The position numbers and the translations under genes were made by a program. Below, one piece after another: positions 1 to 11,929 of a DNA stretch of 64,000 nucleotides. The notes under the pieces were generated by a model that saw only the letters and a list, made by a program, of their open reading frames with translations, was not told the origin of the DNA and searched no databases. Where the stretch lies: contig JAQFVV010000352.1 in NCBI GenBank assembly GCA_028023455.1, forward strand, positions 406,501 to 470,500, in the 5' to 3' direction. This stretch comes from Epiperipatus broadwayi (Eukaryota; Onychophora; Udeonychophora; Euonychophora; Peripatidae). Numbering within the stretch: the stretch's first letter is position 1; every line of letters begins with the position of its first letter.

Positions 1-11
1 ATTATAAAATC

Positions 12-83
12 TTAGTGCGGTATTGGCACTGTTTGTATTCCACCATTTTAGTGCGGTATTGGCACTGTTTGTATTCCACCATA
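12..83. repeat. Two-copy 36-bp tandem repeat
   Basis: Two consecutive copies of a 36-base unit beginning TTAGTGCGGTATTGGCACTG. The second copy starts at 48 and is identical over most of its length. It is a simple local duplication with no coding sense. Confidence 0.9.
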
Positions 84-1139
84 TTTATAAACATTTCTTC
101 TCATTATTAATAAATCAAATTGTTATTATTTCCAATGTTTTGTTTGTTTGTTTTGATTTTATATGAAAATATATCATTGTCTTGGGTTCCAAGTTCACAA
201 AGTCTTAAATTTTTAAAGTTAATGAACCTTCAATTCAGAAATTTACAAGTAGATTCTAAGTTAATTAAATACAATTGATACTGTCTTAAAAATTAAAAAG
301 CTATGTTAAAGTAAATGATTCTCATATTGAATCACAAATACAGATAGTTGCATTATAGCAGATACCTAATTAAATACTTAGTTAAAAGTTTAATTTTTTT
401 TTAAATTATCAGTACATCCTTCAGACTAAAGATTATGCAATATTAGATTAACCATATTGGTACTTTGGAAGAATATTTTAATTAATATTATTTTAAAAGC
501 TGCACATTATCTTATATTCACTGCACATCATCCATCATCATCTTAAATCTTATATATTTAAAGAATTTTAATCCATTTGCGTTTGAGGTCTTTAGTAGTT
601 GTCTGTGAGTTTGGAAAGGCATTAAAAGTACTCTTGCTCTTGTCTTTGCTCAAGTAATATCTTAGATAATAGGCCATTATTAGTTAAATTTAAATTGATT
701 CATTAAATTTTGTGAATTAATATTTGTTTTGTTTATTATTTTAAGATTGAACATATTATAATTATTTTATGGTCAGCTAAGATGTCACTTATTTATTTAT
801 TAATCACAGTAATTCTTTGTTAGGCAACTTAACTTAAACATTAATTTTGCACAAGAGTTTTAGTTTTAAAATCTCTGAGGTTATTTACTCTTGTTGTTTT
901 AGTAAATATAATTCTATAAGATAATATTATAAAATAAAGCACCATAGGTCTTATTCAGAGAGTGTATGATATATTGGTAGGATTAATATGGTAAGCATTC
1001 ATTAGTGATTTTAGATAATCTTTTGTATGGTTTATTAAAATATCAATAAGCTGTAGTAGTTATAGCTCATCAATATTGGATTTGACCTTTACTTGATTGT
1101 ACATCTCTGGATAATCATCTCTTTTCTTTAAATTTATTG
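84..1139. other. AT-rich non-coding stretch
   Basis: I see no open frame of note, no splice-flanked coding block and no structured repeat. The sequence is AT-rich, with frequent stops in all frames. It could be intron or intergenic DNA. Confidence 0.6.
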
Positions 1140-1680
1140 TAACCCCACTGAGCCGAGTCATTTAGAGTCTTTAATTTATAGTTCATTTATATTATATTTC
1201 ATTTCAACTAAATTCCATTTCTTTTCATGTAATTTCTCATATCTTTCTATCATCTTAGCCATTTAAAACATTCGTTTCATCTCTTCCATATCTTTCCATC
1301 ATCTCATTTCATTTTTCTCTCTCCTTTATTCTATTTTCTTCTTATATCTCTCGTTCATATCTTTCCCATCATCTCTTTTTTTCTCTCTATTATATATACC
1401 ATTTCTATTATATTTCCCATTTCTTTTCCCTCTCAATTCTTTTCTTTTCCATCATTTGTTCTTACCATTATTATTATCTCCATTTCATTATTAGTATTAT
1501 ATCTCTCTTTCTCTTATTCGATCTTATTTTCCTTCTTCTCTCTCTCTCTCTCTCTGTCTATTTTATTAGGTTACAATTGGCCACTCTCATTCATTTTCAT
1601 CTTTTATCTTTATCATTATTTCTCCTATATTCTATTTTTTTCATATCTCTCTTTCTCACACCCATTTAAATTTTAAAGGT
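1140..1680. repeat. Pyrimidine-rich low-complexity tract
   Basis: About 540 bases dominated by C and T on this strand (TTTC, ATCTC, CATTTC words), with a short pure (CT)n run near 1535-1556. It ends in a short (AT) run near 1685. It looks like a decayed pyrimidine microsatellite and would be purine-rich if transcribed from the other strand. Confidence 0.7.
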
Positions 1681-2490
1681 TACAATATATATATATATAA
1701 GTTTAAATCCTACATTTTATTTAGTGAATGTGATAAATTTTATTATTATAAGTATTTGCTATTTTATTTATTTTTCTATGTAATTTTTATGTCAAGTCAA
1801 CTCAAATCTGAGAGCTTATATTTTAGATTAGTCTTTTAAATTCCCAGCACTTCATTGATATTTTAATTACTTTAAATTATTTGTTTTAGAGCCATTGCTC
1901 GCTGGGTTGAGAACTAGTTAAGTAATATCATTGTTCTTCTAGGCAGATTGTTATTATAACACTGTCATTATTTATTGATTATAAATTAAATGTTATTCAA
2001 GAATGCTATTGCTTAAATTCCAGTTAAGATATTTTAAATAATAATGACCACTATTTATTTTTGTAATAATCATTTGTATGTAGATCCATGAGCATTATAG
2101 TTTAAATATGCCTATTGATTCCAAATGTATGTGGAATGTTTGTCATTAAGAGATTCATAATAGTTTTATATTTCCGTTATTTATTTTGGTTTAGTATACA
2201 AGTCATGCCATTATACCCATTTAAAACTTTATCTTAAGGCTGTTAGTTGTTTTGGCATCATTAAAGTATGTATTATAGTTTCATAGCATTGCCAGCATAA
2301 GTCAGCCAACACCATTATTTGCTTTATCATAATTTGAGGATCATCGGGAACTCCAAATCCTCCATCTTCACTTATATATAGGTTTTGCTAGCATTGGAAG
2401 TACCCTAGGACAACATTTGAAAGAATAGTGGAAGCTCTGCATTTGTACCCTATATGAACAATTACATCTCCATACCTTCCTTTTCTCCAG

Positions 2491-2695
2491 GTATGGCCCA
2501 CCAGAAGAGTCGGTATACCATTTTTATTTCTCACTTAAATGAGAAGGCATCACCACAGCTGAAAAAAATGACTGACTTTTATATTTTCTGCCTCATGCTT
2601 GCACCATCATTCATTGTAATATTTTAGAATCATGCCTAAAACTAATCTGTAAGTCATAATGCTGTGATATAAATAAACCATTTTTTGTTATTTAT
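2491..2695 (+). CDS. Possible terminal exon with poly(A) signal, unidentified
   Basis: A long pyrimidine tract ending CTCCAG at 2481-2490 is a good 3' splice site. After it, one frame reads YGPPEESVYHFYFSLK then stop; another reads an open stretch from ATG at 2493 to a TAG at 2625-2627. AATAAA follows at 2672-2677, within a plausible distance for a 3' end. The block is less AT-rich than its surroundings. I do not recognise the protein, and the true frame is unknown because the upstream exon is not identified. It may equally be a chance acceptor in non-coding DNA. Confidence 0.2.
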
Positions 2696-2699
2696 TATT

Positions 2700-4680
2700 T
2701 TATTTATATGTAGAATGACACAAAATATTTGCTTTAAGCTATTTCACTTACATGAGCAATTCCCAGATGTGTAAATAAATTTTCCTTATTTTAGTTTCAT
2801 TCAAGAATTGAAATGTTATGTTTGTAATATTGACATTTGTTTTATAACTTTGATGTTTAATATTTAATAAATGTAACATATGTCAGAGATTAATTTACAT
2901 GGCATTGCAATTATATACATTTTTGTGTGATCAAAATGGTATCGTTCATAGTTTGTTAAATACATGATATTAACTTTTTCAAACATTAACGTATCTCTTT
3001 TGTGAATTCTTTTGTCTAGGTCATTATTTAATCATATGATAAAATAGCAGTTCAATTCTTAAACCCATTATGTAACTTTTTCTTTTTAAACATTGTTATA
3101 TAAATAAACTACAGTATATATGTATTAGCATGCCATCCCATAGTGATCACAGATGTAACATAATGGAACTATTCTAGCATGAACTATATAAATAATGTAC
3201 GTTTAGAAAAAATTGTTTGTATATAATATTAAATTAAAGTATCTTTTATCCTATTCAGAGTTTGAATCTTTATTTGGTTCATTTTTAAATATAAAATGGT
3301 TTTATATAATTATGTATTATTTAAATTCTTATCTCTCATTCGGGGATTCATTTTCAACAGTCCAAATTCTAGTCTTATGTCTCTGTACCCCTTTGTTCAT
3401 CCAGTACACTATATATATATATATATATATATAGTAACAGGAACTGGGTTCAAACTCTGTTACAAGGGAGAGAGTAAATCAGGCTATGTATGTATGTATG
3501 TATGTGTGTGTTTTGTTTTATGAGTTGTGTGTTTGGAAAGGAGCATGCAGCCTACACATATATAGTTACGTGAATAATAATAATAATAATAGGAGTGATG
3601 AGTTACTAATATTAATGTACATATTTTACTTTTTTTCTCTCACTTATTTTATTATTATTTTGTGGCATACATGTATATTGATAAATATTGTCATGAAAAG
3701 GGTAAGAAAAATGAATAAAATAAAGAGTTTCAAATATTTTAAAATAGGAAGAAAAAAGAAAGGAATTTTGTTTACCTTTCATGAATCAATTAGTCGAATG
3801 AACTGTATTGTTATTGAAATGGATTAATAGTTGGATGTTTCATTAAATTAATAAGATTAATATATTATCAAGTTTCGAAACTTTGTGAGAATGATTTTTA
3901 TGTTTAGCTAGACAAAAGAACAGGTGGAATGTCCACTAAAAAATTAAATTCTTGAGAATCCTATTGTCTAATTATCAAGGTAAACAACAAAGCATAGTTA
4001 GAGGGAGTTTCCAAAAATAGCAAAAGTTAAGACCAAGTTAATAAGTGGTTTTTCTTTTTTGTTCATGTATTGGGTTAAAAAACTTTTGTTAGAGGAAAGA
4101 AAAAAAACTTGATTGAGAGCGAGGACATTTTTTGGCAGTTTTTGCTGGCTAAGGGGATTATTGTAGAGAGAAGGCAGAAGAAATTATGTGGCAAAAGGAA
4201 GAGGATCATAAAAATCATTTTTGACCAGAAAAGAAAGATAAAAAAAGGAAACTACATGAAATGCATGGGGTAAAGTTCTCATCATGTTGGGGGTCTATGT
4301 TAGACTCCAGCTCCTTTTATACCTTTCAGGCCATGCAAGGTATAAAGAGACAGATTGCCCTATATATTATATAAAAAAGGAAAAAAAGAAGGAAAAACAC
4401 ATGATGAATGAATCCTATTTGACATCCGCCACTCCACAGATCTGTCATGGAACTATGAACTTATTAATTAGAACACTGAATTAGAAGACCAAATGAACTT
4501 GCAATTTAGACCAAATGAACTTGCAATTTATTCACGTTACCACAAAGAGTGTACACAGGGACATTTACTTTAATTCAGAAGACTCATCAAAACAGCAGTA
4601 ACTATATTATTTGCTATTATTTCCAATATTTAAATACACAAAATCAAATAGTATAATAACTTTTATATGTATTTTGCTTT
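2700..4680. other. AT-rich non-coding stretch with short microsatellites
   Basis: Contains an (AT)n at about 3411-3434, a TATG/TG run at about 3485-3510 and a short (AAT)n near 3574-3594. The short open frames around 3213-3827 run through these repeats and have no recognisable domain. Nothing else is supported. Confidence 0.6.
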
Positions 4681-4688
4681 ATAGATTT

Positions 4689-4738
4689 GGTTGTCATCTG
4701 ATCCTTTGTGTCAGCCGCCAGAGGCATGATTTCTAACT
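4689..4738 (+). repeat. Left terminal inverted repeat of the 2.25 kb transposon
   Basis: Begins GGTTGTCATCTGATC and contains GTGTCAGCCGCCAGAGGC. It matches the reverse complement of 6887-6936 with a few transitions and lies directly after the ATAGATTT duplication. Confidence 0.85.
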
Positions 4739-4837
4739 GAAAAACACATTAATATATAGTTCCCGGGATAGCAATTCTCTATTAATATTGACTTTTTTTT
4801 TGGTTTGTTTACAAAGTTTACTTTTTTTCGTTTCTGA

Positions 4838-6100
4838 ATTATTTTTGCCAAATAATATTTTTGACGATGGGATAATAATAGTTTTTTTTTTTTTTTTTTT
4901 ACCAAAAGGTCTTTTTTGGTGTGTGTTCAAATAGTAATTTGTGTGTTTTTTTTTAAAAAAAATAATATTACTGTTTTTGTAAAATTGGATTGACAAAATT
5001 CAAGAGAGAATGGGGTTTTATGATGGATCTTTAAATAATAATTTACGTTACTTTGATAGGTTTACATTGATTTCCGAAAACAATTATTGGGAGAAGTGTT
5101 GTTTTTTTTTTTTTCGCGCGCGTGTGTTTATGTTTAAATAAAATTTAAAACCTTTACTTTTATCAGTTTACATTTGATGGACGACCGATTGGACTTCTTT
5201 TCATTTATAAATTATGGTTTTGGTTCTACAAATAAATATTTTTGACAATGGGACGATAATAGTTGTTGTTTGTTTAATTTTTATTGACAAGAGCGGGTGT
5301 TTTTTTGGTGTAGATTCAAATAGTAATTTGGGTTACGTTTAAATAATAAGTTGCGGTCTTACTTTGATCGGTTTACATTTGATTCCCGACACTAATTACT
5401 GGGAAGGGTGTTTTTTTGTGTGTATGATTGTAGACAACAATTATTGGGAGAAGGGGTGTAACCGTTTAAAGAATAGTAGTTTACGTTACTTTTAGTAGTG
5501 GTGTACATTTGATTGCTGACAATAATTAGTGAGAGGGGTGGATGTTTTTTGGTGATTGGTGACAACAATTATTGGGAGAAAGAGTTTTGCATTTTGTTTT
5601 TGTTCGTGTGTATGTTTAAATCAAAATTTAAGTTACTTTTATCGGTTACCATTTGATTGAAAACCAATTTGACTTTCTTTTTTTTTTTTTCATTTATAAA
5701 TTATTTGGGTTTTCCCAAATAATATTCGATTTGACAATGGGACAATAATAGTCTAGGTTTCTTTAATTTTGATTGACAAGAGCGAGTCTTTTTCGGTGTA
5801 CGTTCGAATAGTAATTTGGGTTATGTTTAACTAATAATTTAATGTCTTACTTCGATTGGTTTACATTTGATTGGCCAGGACAATTAGTGGGAGGGTTTTT
5901 TTGTTTTTTTCTATACGATTAAAGAATAATTGACCTTCCTTTTATTTGACCGTTTGATTGCCGACGACAACAATTATTGGGAGAAGAGGGGTTTTTGGGG
6001 CTATGTTTAAATAAAAATTTTAGTTACTTCTTTTATTTTACATTTGATTGCCAACGCCAACAATTATCGGGAGAAGAAGGGATGTACGTTTAGATAAAAA
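4838..6100. repeat. Diverged internal sub-repeats of the TIR transposon
   Basis: Recurrent words return in the same order: AATATTTTTGACAATGGGA (about 4850, 5237, 5725), GGTTTACATTTGATT and CAATTATTGGGAGAAG (about 5083, 5440, 5569, 5973, 6060), and TCAAATAGTAATTTGGGTTA. The unit is a few hundred bases and strongly diverged. The interior thus looks like an old satellite captured or amplified between the TIRs rather than a dead transposase gene. Confidence 0.7.
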
Positions 6101-6394
6101 TTGAAGTTACTTCTTTTATTTTTGACATTTGATGAAGGTCATTTAGAATCCCTCAAACAAGCTTGCCTTTACGAAGTGAACCTTTCTGTTGGCAGATGTT
6201 TTCGGACCTCAAATCTGCATATATTTGCCACACAATCCAATCTTTTCTTTCAGCAGCAGGATGTTTTTTCCTTTTTTTTTGCTGTAGAAATATTCCAGCG
6301 CTGGCCCGTGTCTGGCAATTCCCATCTTTTAAAGTTTTCTGTTGTGGGAATTAGCCGTACTTTTTGTCTCAGAAAATTTCTCGCTAAAACGTGA
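6101..6394 (+). other. 97-codon open frame in the TIR element, unassigned
   Basis: Open frame of slightly higher GC than its surroundings, starting in the last sub-repeat. It has no domain I recognise, and runs of T and C explain much of its hydrophobic content. Probably chance, or a remnant of the element. I would not predict a protein. Confidence 0.15.
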
Positions 6395-6706
6395 CTCAAA
6401 GCGTGATTTTTAAATTTTTATGCTATTCCACCCTAATCGAAAATTTAGGAGAAATACAAATTTATGAGGAACAATCACGATACTGTTAAAATTGATAAAA
6501 TGTAACAGTACATCGATTGATCTTAAAAAAACAAGGCACCGATGAAAATTTAAATAATTTTGACATGATCAAAATAAACACCCTAGTACGATATTGTTTC
6601 ATCAAATACATAACGCAGCATTATGATATAGTGTGTGACACAAACAACTATGGCATTTTCCTCTGCTTTTAGCATCGGAAAAAGCCACACCATTAGCTGC
6701 TAAGCT

Positions 6707-6845
6707 GAGTTAACACTCTTTCTAGATTTTATCGTAGAAAGGAGACTTAACTTCCGAGTTAATACTCTACCTTTTAGCGTAGAAAGTAGACTTAACTCCG
6801 AGTTAACAATCTTTCTAGGATTTCTTTTAGAAAGAATGCTTAAAG
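6707..6845. repeat. Three tandem hairpin units of 44-49 bases
   Basis: Three successive units start GAGTTAAC or GAGTTAAT at 6707, 6756 and 6800. Each unit folds on itself: a GTTAA...CTTTCTA arm followed by TAGAAAG...CTTAA, with a short loop. Copy sequences differ, but the arm pairing is largely kept. The block sits near the right end of the TIR transposon, so the hairpins may be subterminal structure of that element. Confidence 0.75.
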
Positions 6846-6886
6846 GCTTGGGTGCGGCTGTGGAAATGGCATATTTCTAGAAATTT

Positions 6887-6936
6887 AGCTAGAAATCGCG
6901 CCTCTAGCGGCTGACACGAACGATCAGATGACAACC
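6887..6936 (-). repeat. Right terminal inverted repeat of the 2.25 kb transposon
   Basis: Contains GCCTCTAGCGGCTGACACG and ends GATCAGATGACAACC, followed at once by ATAGATTT. It keeps more CpG sites than the left copy. Just inside it is a palindromic TTTCTAGAAATTTAGCTAGAAA block. Confidence 0.85.
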
Positions 6937-6944
6937 ATAGATTT

Positions 6945-7755
6945 TAATATTTAACTATAACATCATGTAAACAGAATATTATGCCATACACATGTGTGTG
7001 CCACTTTATAATTTCTTCCAATACACATAAATATATTTTAAATTTAACAAAACAAACTTTTTTTTTGTTTATTTCTCTCTTTTACATTTTATTATATTTT
7101 TTGAGTATGTATTACATGCTTTAAAATAGATTCCATTATTACTTTCCTAAGGGTGCATGTTGATGTATGTTTGGTAGTTCTAAGAAACAAATGTTTAGAT
7201 CAAGGGAAAAGATCTTGGAAAGAGTACTATCTAATAAAAAGTAAAAAAAAAGAGAGAGATTTTAATTCACCTGCCATTTTTTCTCCAGGGGTTATGCCGC
7301 CATCCCTGAGCATAAGCTAGTATAAATCAGGCAAAAGCTTAAAATTTATTGAGTTAGTTGATTATTAGTGAATTCTGTGATTCTTGTTAAATAGAAAAAT
7401 TGGCACTTGGGCTATAGGAAACAAACGCAGACATTTGTGCAGTGAGGGATTTAATTAAGTTTGTGAGGGGCAGAATTGGATTGGTTGATTGGTTTACGTA
7501 CATTCATGTTTGTATTCAGCAGCAGAATCCTTTTCCCTCACCCTTTGAATGACCGCATATTAGTTCACAAAAAGCAAGTATGACTCAGAACATGGGAAAA
7601 TTTTATATGGGAAGGGATGGTCAGAGCTATAAATACTATGAATGTGTAAGCATGTCAATCCACCCTCTAGAAAGAAATTTATGATCAGAATAAGGCAAGT
7701 CTCGATAACCAGCTTATAATTAATAAATATAAAATGAAGAAAATGAGGGAAAGTA
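6945..7755. other. AT-rich non-coding stretch
   Basis: No coding block, RNA gene or repeat boundary recognised. A moderately complex segment at about 7360-7700 contains no long open frame. Confidence 0.5.
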
Positions 7756-7759
7756 TGGT

Positions 7760-7795
<36 letters not shown>

Positions 7796-7799
7796 ACCA
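7756..7799. repeat. (AT)n centred in a palindrome
   Basis: TGGTCTTATA on the left is mirrored as TATAAGACCA on the right, with a pure AT run between. The whole 44 bases can form one hairpin or cruciform. Confidence 0.9.
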
Positions 7800-8376
7800 G
7801 CAAAAAATAATATTAAAACACAACCAAAGGTTTTAAATAGTCAAAATAAAAGTCATAGATCACAACCAAAGGTTTCACTGCTACAAGCAGACTTCTCAAG
7901 TGTAAAGAACTACAAAAACTACACAATATATATAATATTAAACATTACCTACAAATCCATTCACTTCCCATCTACTCTTAATAGTAATATAACACTTAAA
8001 TAAATTAATTGCTTCAGAATAATAAATTTACAATAATAAAGATTTTTTAATTCTTTTTTTTTGATTTCATTTCTCTCAAAGAAGACAACATTAGCTCCAT
8101 CAAAATTAATAGTGTGTTCTGTATCTTTTTCAAGGACTTACAAAGCAAAATTAAGATATCTATTTTTAACTCTACTTTTATGAACGTTTATTTTTTCATT
8201 TAAACTCAAACTATTCTGACCTATGTAGATCTTCTTACAAAAAAAAAAACACAAAGGAAAAAGTATACTACAACAGGAATAGTCTTTCTATCAAAAATTT
8301 TCCCTTGGTCTGGTTGAATTTTGGATTTAGGTAATTTTAATTATATATTGACTAGTTTAGCTTTATGCTTATAATG

Positions 8377-8381
<5 letters not shown>

Positions 8382-8418
<37 letters not shown>
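8382..8418. repeat. (AT)n tract abutting the 414-bp repeat family
   Basis: Pure AT dinucleotide run. It ends at the same point of the ~414-bp unit (just before ATGGTGTTCTACC) at which (AT)n abuts the other arrays near 10856 and 29402. Confidence 0.9.
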
Positions 8419-8421
<3 letters not shown>

Positions 8422-9020
8422 TGTTCTACCAAAAACACCGCCAAGCGTAGTTTTTTGTTTACATAAACATCAGAGCAAGCATTCACTATGTCTAACTTTA
8501 ATTTCCACCTTCAGATCATGATTTCAAGCTATTTGCTATCATCAGTGAAGGACAGGAATAAGAAAAAGATCTAAACACAAACTCTGAGCATTTATGAAAC
8601 AGGTTCTATTCAGCTTGCAAGCATGAATCTTTTAGACACATAATGTCTTCAAACTCAGCATAGCAATCCATATAGCTACATGGGTCTGATCTCAGTTCAG
8701 CATCACCACATAGTAGAAGCCTCTGCAATATATATCATTGCAAGAAAGACCTCAAAGGTACATTTATGAAAAACAAAAAAACACAAGTTAAAACTTGCTA
8801 ATGCTTGTATTTATGACAAGAGATGACGTTCTACCAAAAACACCATCAAGCATAGTTTTTTGTTTACATAAACATCAGAGCAAGCATTCACTATCTCTAA
8901 CTTTAATTTCCACCTTCAGATCATGATTTCAAGCTATTTGCTATCGTCAGTGAAGGACAGGAATAAGAAAATAAATCTAAACACAAACTCTGAGCGTTTA
9001 TGAAACAGTTTCTGTTCTTA
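8419..9020 (+). repeat. Diverged tandem copies of the ~414-bp repeat
   Basis: One and a half units in direct tandem; the second copy starts near 8822, about 405 bases after the first. Shared words include TTTGTTTACATAAACATCAG, GATTTCAAGCTATTTGCTAT and CAAGCATGAAT. Compared with the copies at 10.4 and 27-29 kb this is an older subfamily, with indels that break the frame that is open in younger copies. Confidence 0.85.
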
Positions 9021-9329
9021 ATCTGAATATGAAATTTACCCAATTGAGCCACACAAGTTACACATTTCTCCTTATTCATTAGTTAGGGTCTATGTGATCG
9101 TAGATCAGTGAATAATGCATTTTGATGGTTCAAATCAATAAGCTGTTTCCAAAATTATTGATTTCATCTTTATTATATTATTTAACATAATATATGTATT
9201 TCAGGTGAACAATATATAAATCACAAAGTGATGATGCTTTAAAGGTTTTCTTAAAAGATATAAAAGTATACCGAATTTATTATGGTATTAATGAAGAGTA
9301 AATTGTAATACATTGATTAATGGTGAATT

Positions 9330-10330
9330 TGAAATAACAAGGTAATGTGGCGATAGCAATAACAATAATAATAATCTGGGAAATGGCTGTCAATAATACC
9401 ATAGACAACTAGATAACAATTTCAAAATAACAAGATTTATTTACATTATTTACAAAGTTTATTAACACTTTAAACAGTTATATGTCTATTTCTAGAAACA
9501 TACATGAAACAAGGTATTTTCTTTAATGACATGTGGGGAATAAAATAATAAAATACTATAATACTCTTATTGTCCCCATAAATGTTAGTTAGGTTTACAC
9601 TATTGGGTATGATAGAATAGGCATGCAACACTGTTTGGCATAAATAAGCATTACAATCCAAGACAAGAGTGTTTTATAAACTTAATGCTGGAAGCAGCAT
9701 TTTTCCCTATAGCTTTCTTAGCTGTATGTAAGAATATACTAATGGTAATTACAATACTAAGCACAATTATAGAATTATTCTTTGATATAATTTGTTTAAT
9801 ATTGTTTAATATGAAATTTGTTAACCATTCAGTAGAGTTTTATCATTTAACCTAAAGAATTTTCGAAATATAAACACATATATTAATAGTCAGATAAGTA
9901 CATGATACTAATCCTGCCTTTGTTGTTAACCAATCATACTGATTATAAAAAAGCTTTACCAACCCATCTGCAAATTACTGCTTGATAAGCATCAATGACA
10001 GTGTGTATGTGTGTATTCCCTGTTATGCTAAGCATAAACTAAATCATATGAATCTTAATAAGTTTATTGGTAAGTTTTATTGGCTTATCTATAAGTTGTC
10101 ACAGCCTAACTCATACACTATTTGTCTTAACTAAATACTATAGGTGACAAGTATCCATGACTAAGTTTATCTTATCATTGCCATACAAAATTTTAAAATA
10201 CACAAAATATCTTCATCATATCCGGTGAGAAAATCATCCCACATCCTCCTAAGTGATAAGATATTAAAAGAGGCTCTTCACAACAACATTACTTCATTGT
10301 GTGTTAATATGGCAGATTCCCATATCTTTT
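9330..10330. repeat. Diverged dispersed repeat, copy 1 (matches 24310-25270)
   Basis: Stretches reappear in the same order in 24310-25270: AGCAATAACAATA..., AACAAGATTTATT followed by ATTTACAA, an AATTACTGCTTGAT / AATCACTACTTGAT pair, ACTATAGGTGACAAGT / ACTATAGATAGACCAGT, and GAGGCTCTTCACAACAACAT / GAGGCTCTACAAATCAACAT. No coding signal. The copy stops at an (AT)n at 10337-10352. Probably an old retroelement LTR or spacer sequence. Confidence 0.6.
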
Positions 10331-10352
10331 TCCTTGATATATATATATATAT

Positions 10353-10850
10353 GAAAAACAAGTTTTAATCATGTTAAAACCTGCTGACGCTTGTATTTAT
10401 GATCCATAGATGGTGTTTTTACCAAAAACACGATCAAGCATTTGTTTACATAAACGATCAAAGAGTCAGAATTAACTATCTCTTTCATTTTAGCCCACTT
10501 TCAGATCAGCTGATTTCAAGCTATTTGCTATCATCAGTGAAAGACAGGGCAAAAAAACTAGATCTAAAAACTGACTCCAAGTGTTTATGCATAGAGTTTC
10601 TATCAGTTTGAAGACATTTAGGTGTCTAAAAAATTCATGCTTGCAAACTGATAGAAACTCTGTGCATAAACACTTGGAGTCAGTTTTTAGATCTAGTTTC
10701 TTGGCTCTGTCTTTCACTGACGATAGCAAATAGCTTGAAATCAGCTGATCTGAAAGTGGGCTAAAATGAAAGAGATAGTTAGTTCTGACTCTTTGATCAT
10801 TTATGTAAACAAACACTTGATCGTGTTTTTGGTAAAAACGCCATCTATGG

Positions 10851-10856
<6 letters not shown>
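10353..10856. repeat. Hairpin made of two inverted ~414-bp repeat units
   Basis: A plus-strand partial unit (from about 10353 to 10610) is followed directly by an inverted partial unit ending at 10856, giving arms of over 200 bases that match almost perfectly. Both outer edges are (AT)n tracts (10337-10352 and 10857-10887). An open frame of about 70-90 codons runs through each arm (it contains FYQKHDQ, INDQRVR and HFSPLSDQLISSYLLSSVK), but I take it as accidental to the repeat. Confidence 0.9.
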
Positions 10857-10889
<33 letters not shown>

Positions 10890-11461
10890 AAACAGCTATA
10901 CTGTTTTACAAATATATTCAGAAGATCCCCCCCCCCCAATTAAAAAGACTAGCATGATTTGTTGTTAAAGAAAAAGAAAGACTTAATAATGTTTAAGGAA
11001 AAACTAAAAAATTAAAAAGAAATAGTGAAAATTGACCACAATGAAATAAAAAGGTAATTTGGTCAAACTAAAAAGAAAAAAAACAAATACATTTAAATTT
11101 GCAATTAAAAAAAGTATAAATCTTTCTTTATTAAAATTCATCAATCCAAAAAAGAAAATCAATAATGTAAAAAAGGCAAACATATATATTCAAACATTAA
11201 AAAAAAAGCTTAGTTTGCATTTCACAAAATAATTTGTAAGGCAAAATAACTTAGGTGTCAAGTCAATGCTCCAGGCAAAGAAATTTAAAATCAATTAGAA
11301 ATTAGAAAAGACATAGCCAGATAATTGAGAATGGTCTTCTACTGACAAAAAGAATAACCAATGAGCTGGGGGAAATGACACAAACATGAATGAAAACACA
11401 TACTAACACCAATTGAAGCAAGGATCATGTAAAGTGAATCCATTCTGATGGGTAGAAAGAG

Positions 11462-11470
11462 TATAAATAG
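11462..11470 (+). promoter_or_regulatory. TATA box of the E1 5' LTR
   Basis: TATAAATAG, with similar TATAAATA words repeated within the next 110 bases and in the 3' LTR near 16361. Position in the first quarter of the LTR is as expected for U3/R. Functional status unknown. Confidence 0.5.
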
Positions 11471-11929
11471 GCTGGAAAATTTGGATTATTAGAGAGAATA
11501 GTTTTTTTATCAGTTGTATTGGGTAAAACAAGAGAGAAAAGACAATCAGAGAAAGTATAAATAATCTGGAAAATGCTGATTATCAGAGAGTTTTGGTTTT
11601 TTATCAGTTTTAATAAGTAAAGCAAGAGAGAATAATCAAGCATATCCATGAAGAAATAATTTAACATGGGTGGTTTGCCAATTTTTTTCTCTATCCCTGT
11701 ACATGAAGTAAGCTACAGTCCCAGTCTACAGTGCCATTCTTCAAGTCCCCATTGTTATTGAAAGAAAGCAACAAGTCAAAAGGTAAGCATTAAAAAATAA
11801 TAATTCAATTATTAATTCTATAATAAAGTTTATATTAAAAAATATTGGAGTAATATGAAAACATTAATTGTGTTCTATATTCAAAATTATAAATGCTGTA
11901 CTGACACTGAAATGCTGATAACAAGCGTA

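Larger units (their letters stand above)
4689..6936. mobile_element. TIR DNA transposon, non-autonomous, 2.25 kb, 8-bp target duplication
   Basis: The ends are inverted copies of each other over about 50 bases, starting GGTTGTCATCTGATC at 4689 and closing with its reverse complement at 6936, with six to seven mismatches. Both ends are flanked by the same 8 bases, ATAGATTT (4681-4688 and 6937-6944), a perfect target-site duplication. Several mismatches are CG in the right end against TG or CA in the left, as expected of methylated-CpG decay. No transposase is visible inside; the interior is a run of diverged sub-repeats. An 8-bp duplication fits hAT, Merlin or P-type elements, but the GGTTG terminus is not the usual hAT CAG end, so I leave the superfamily open. 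Confidence 0.85.
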
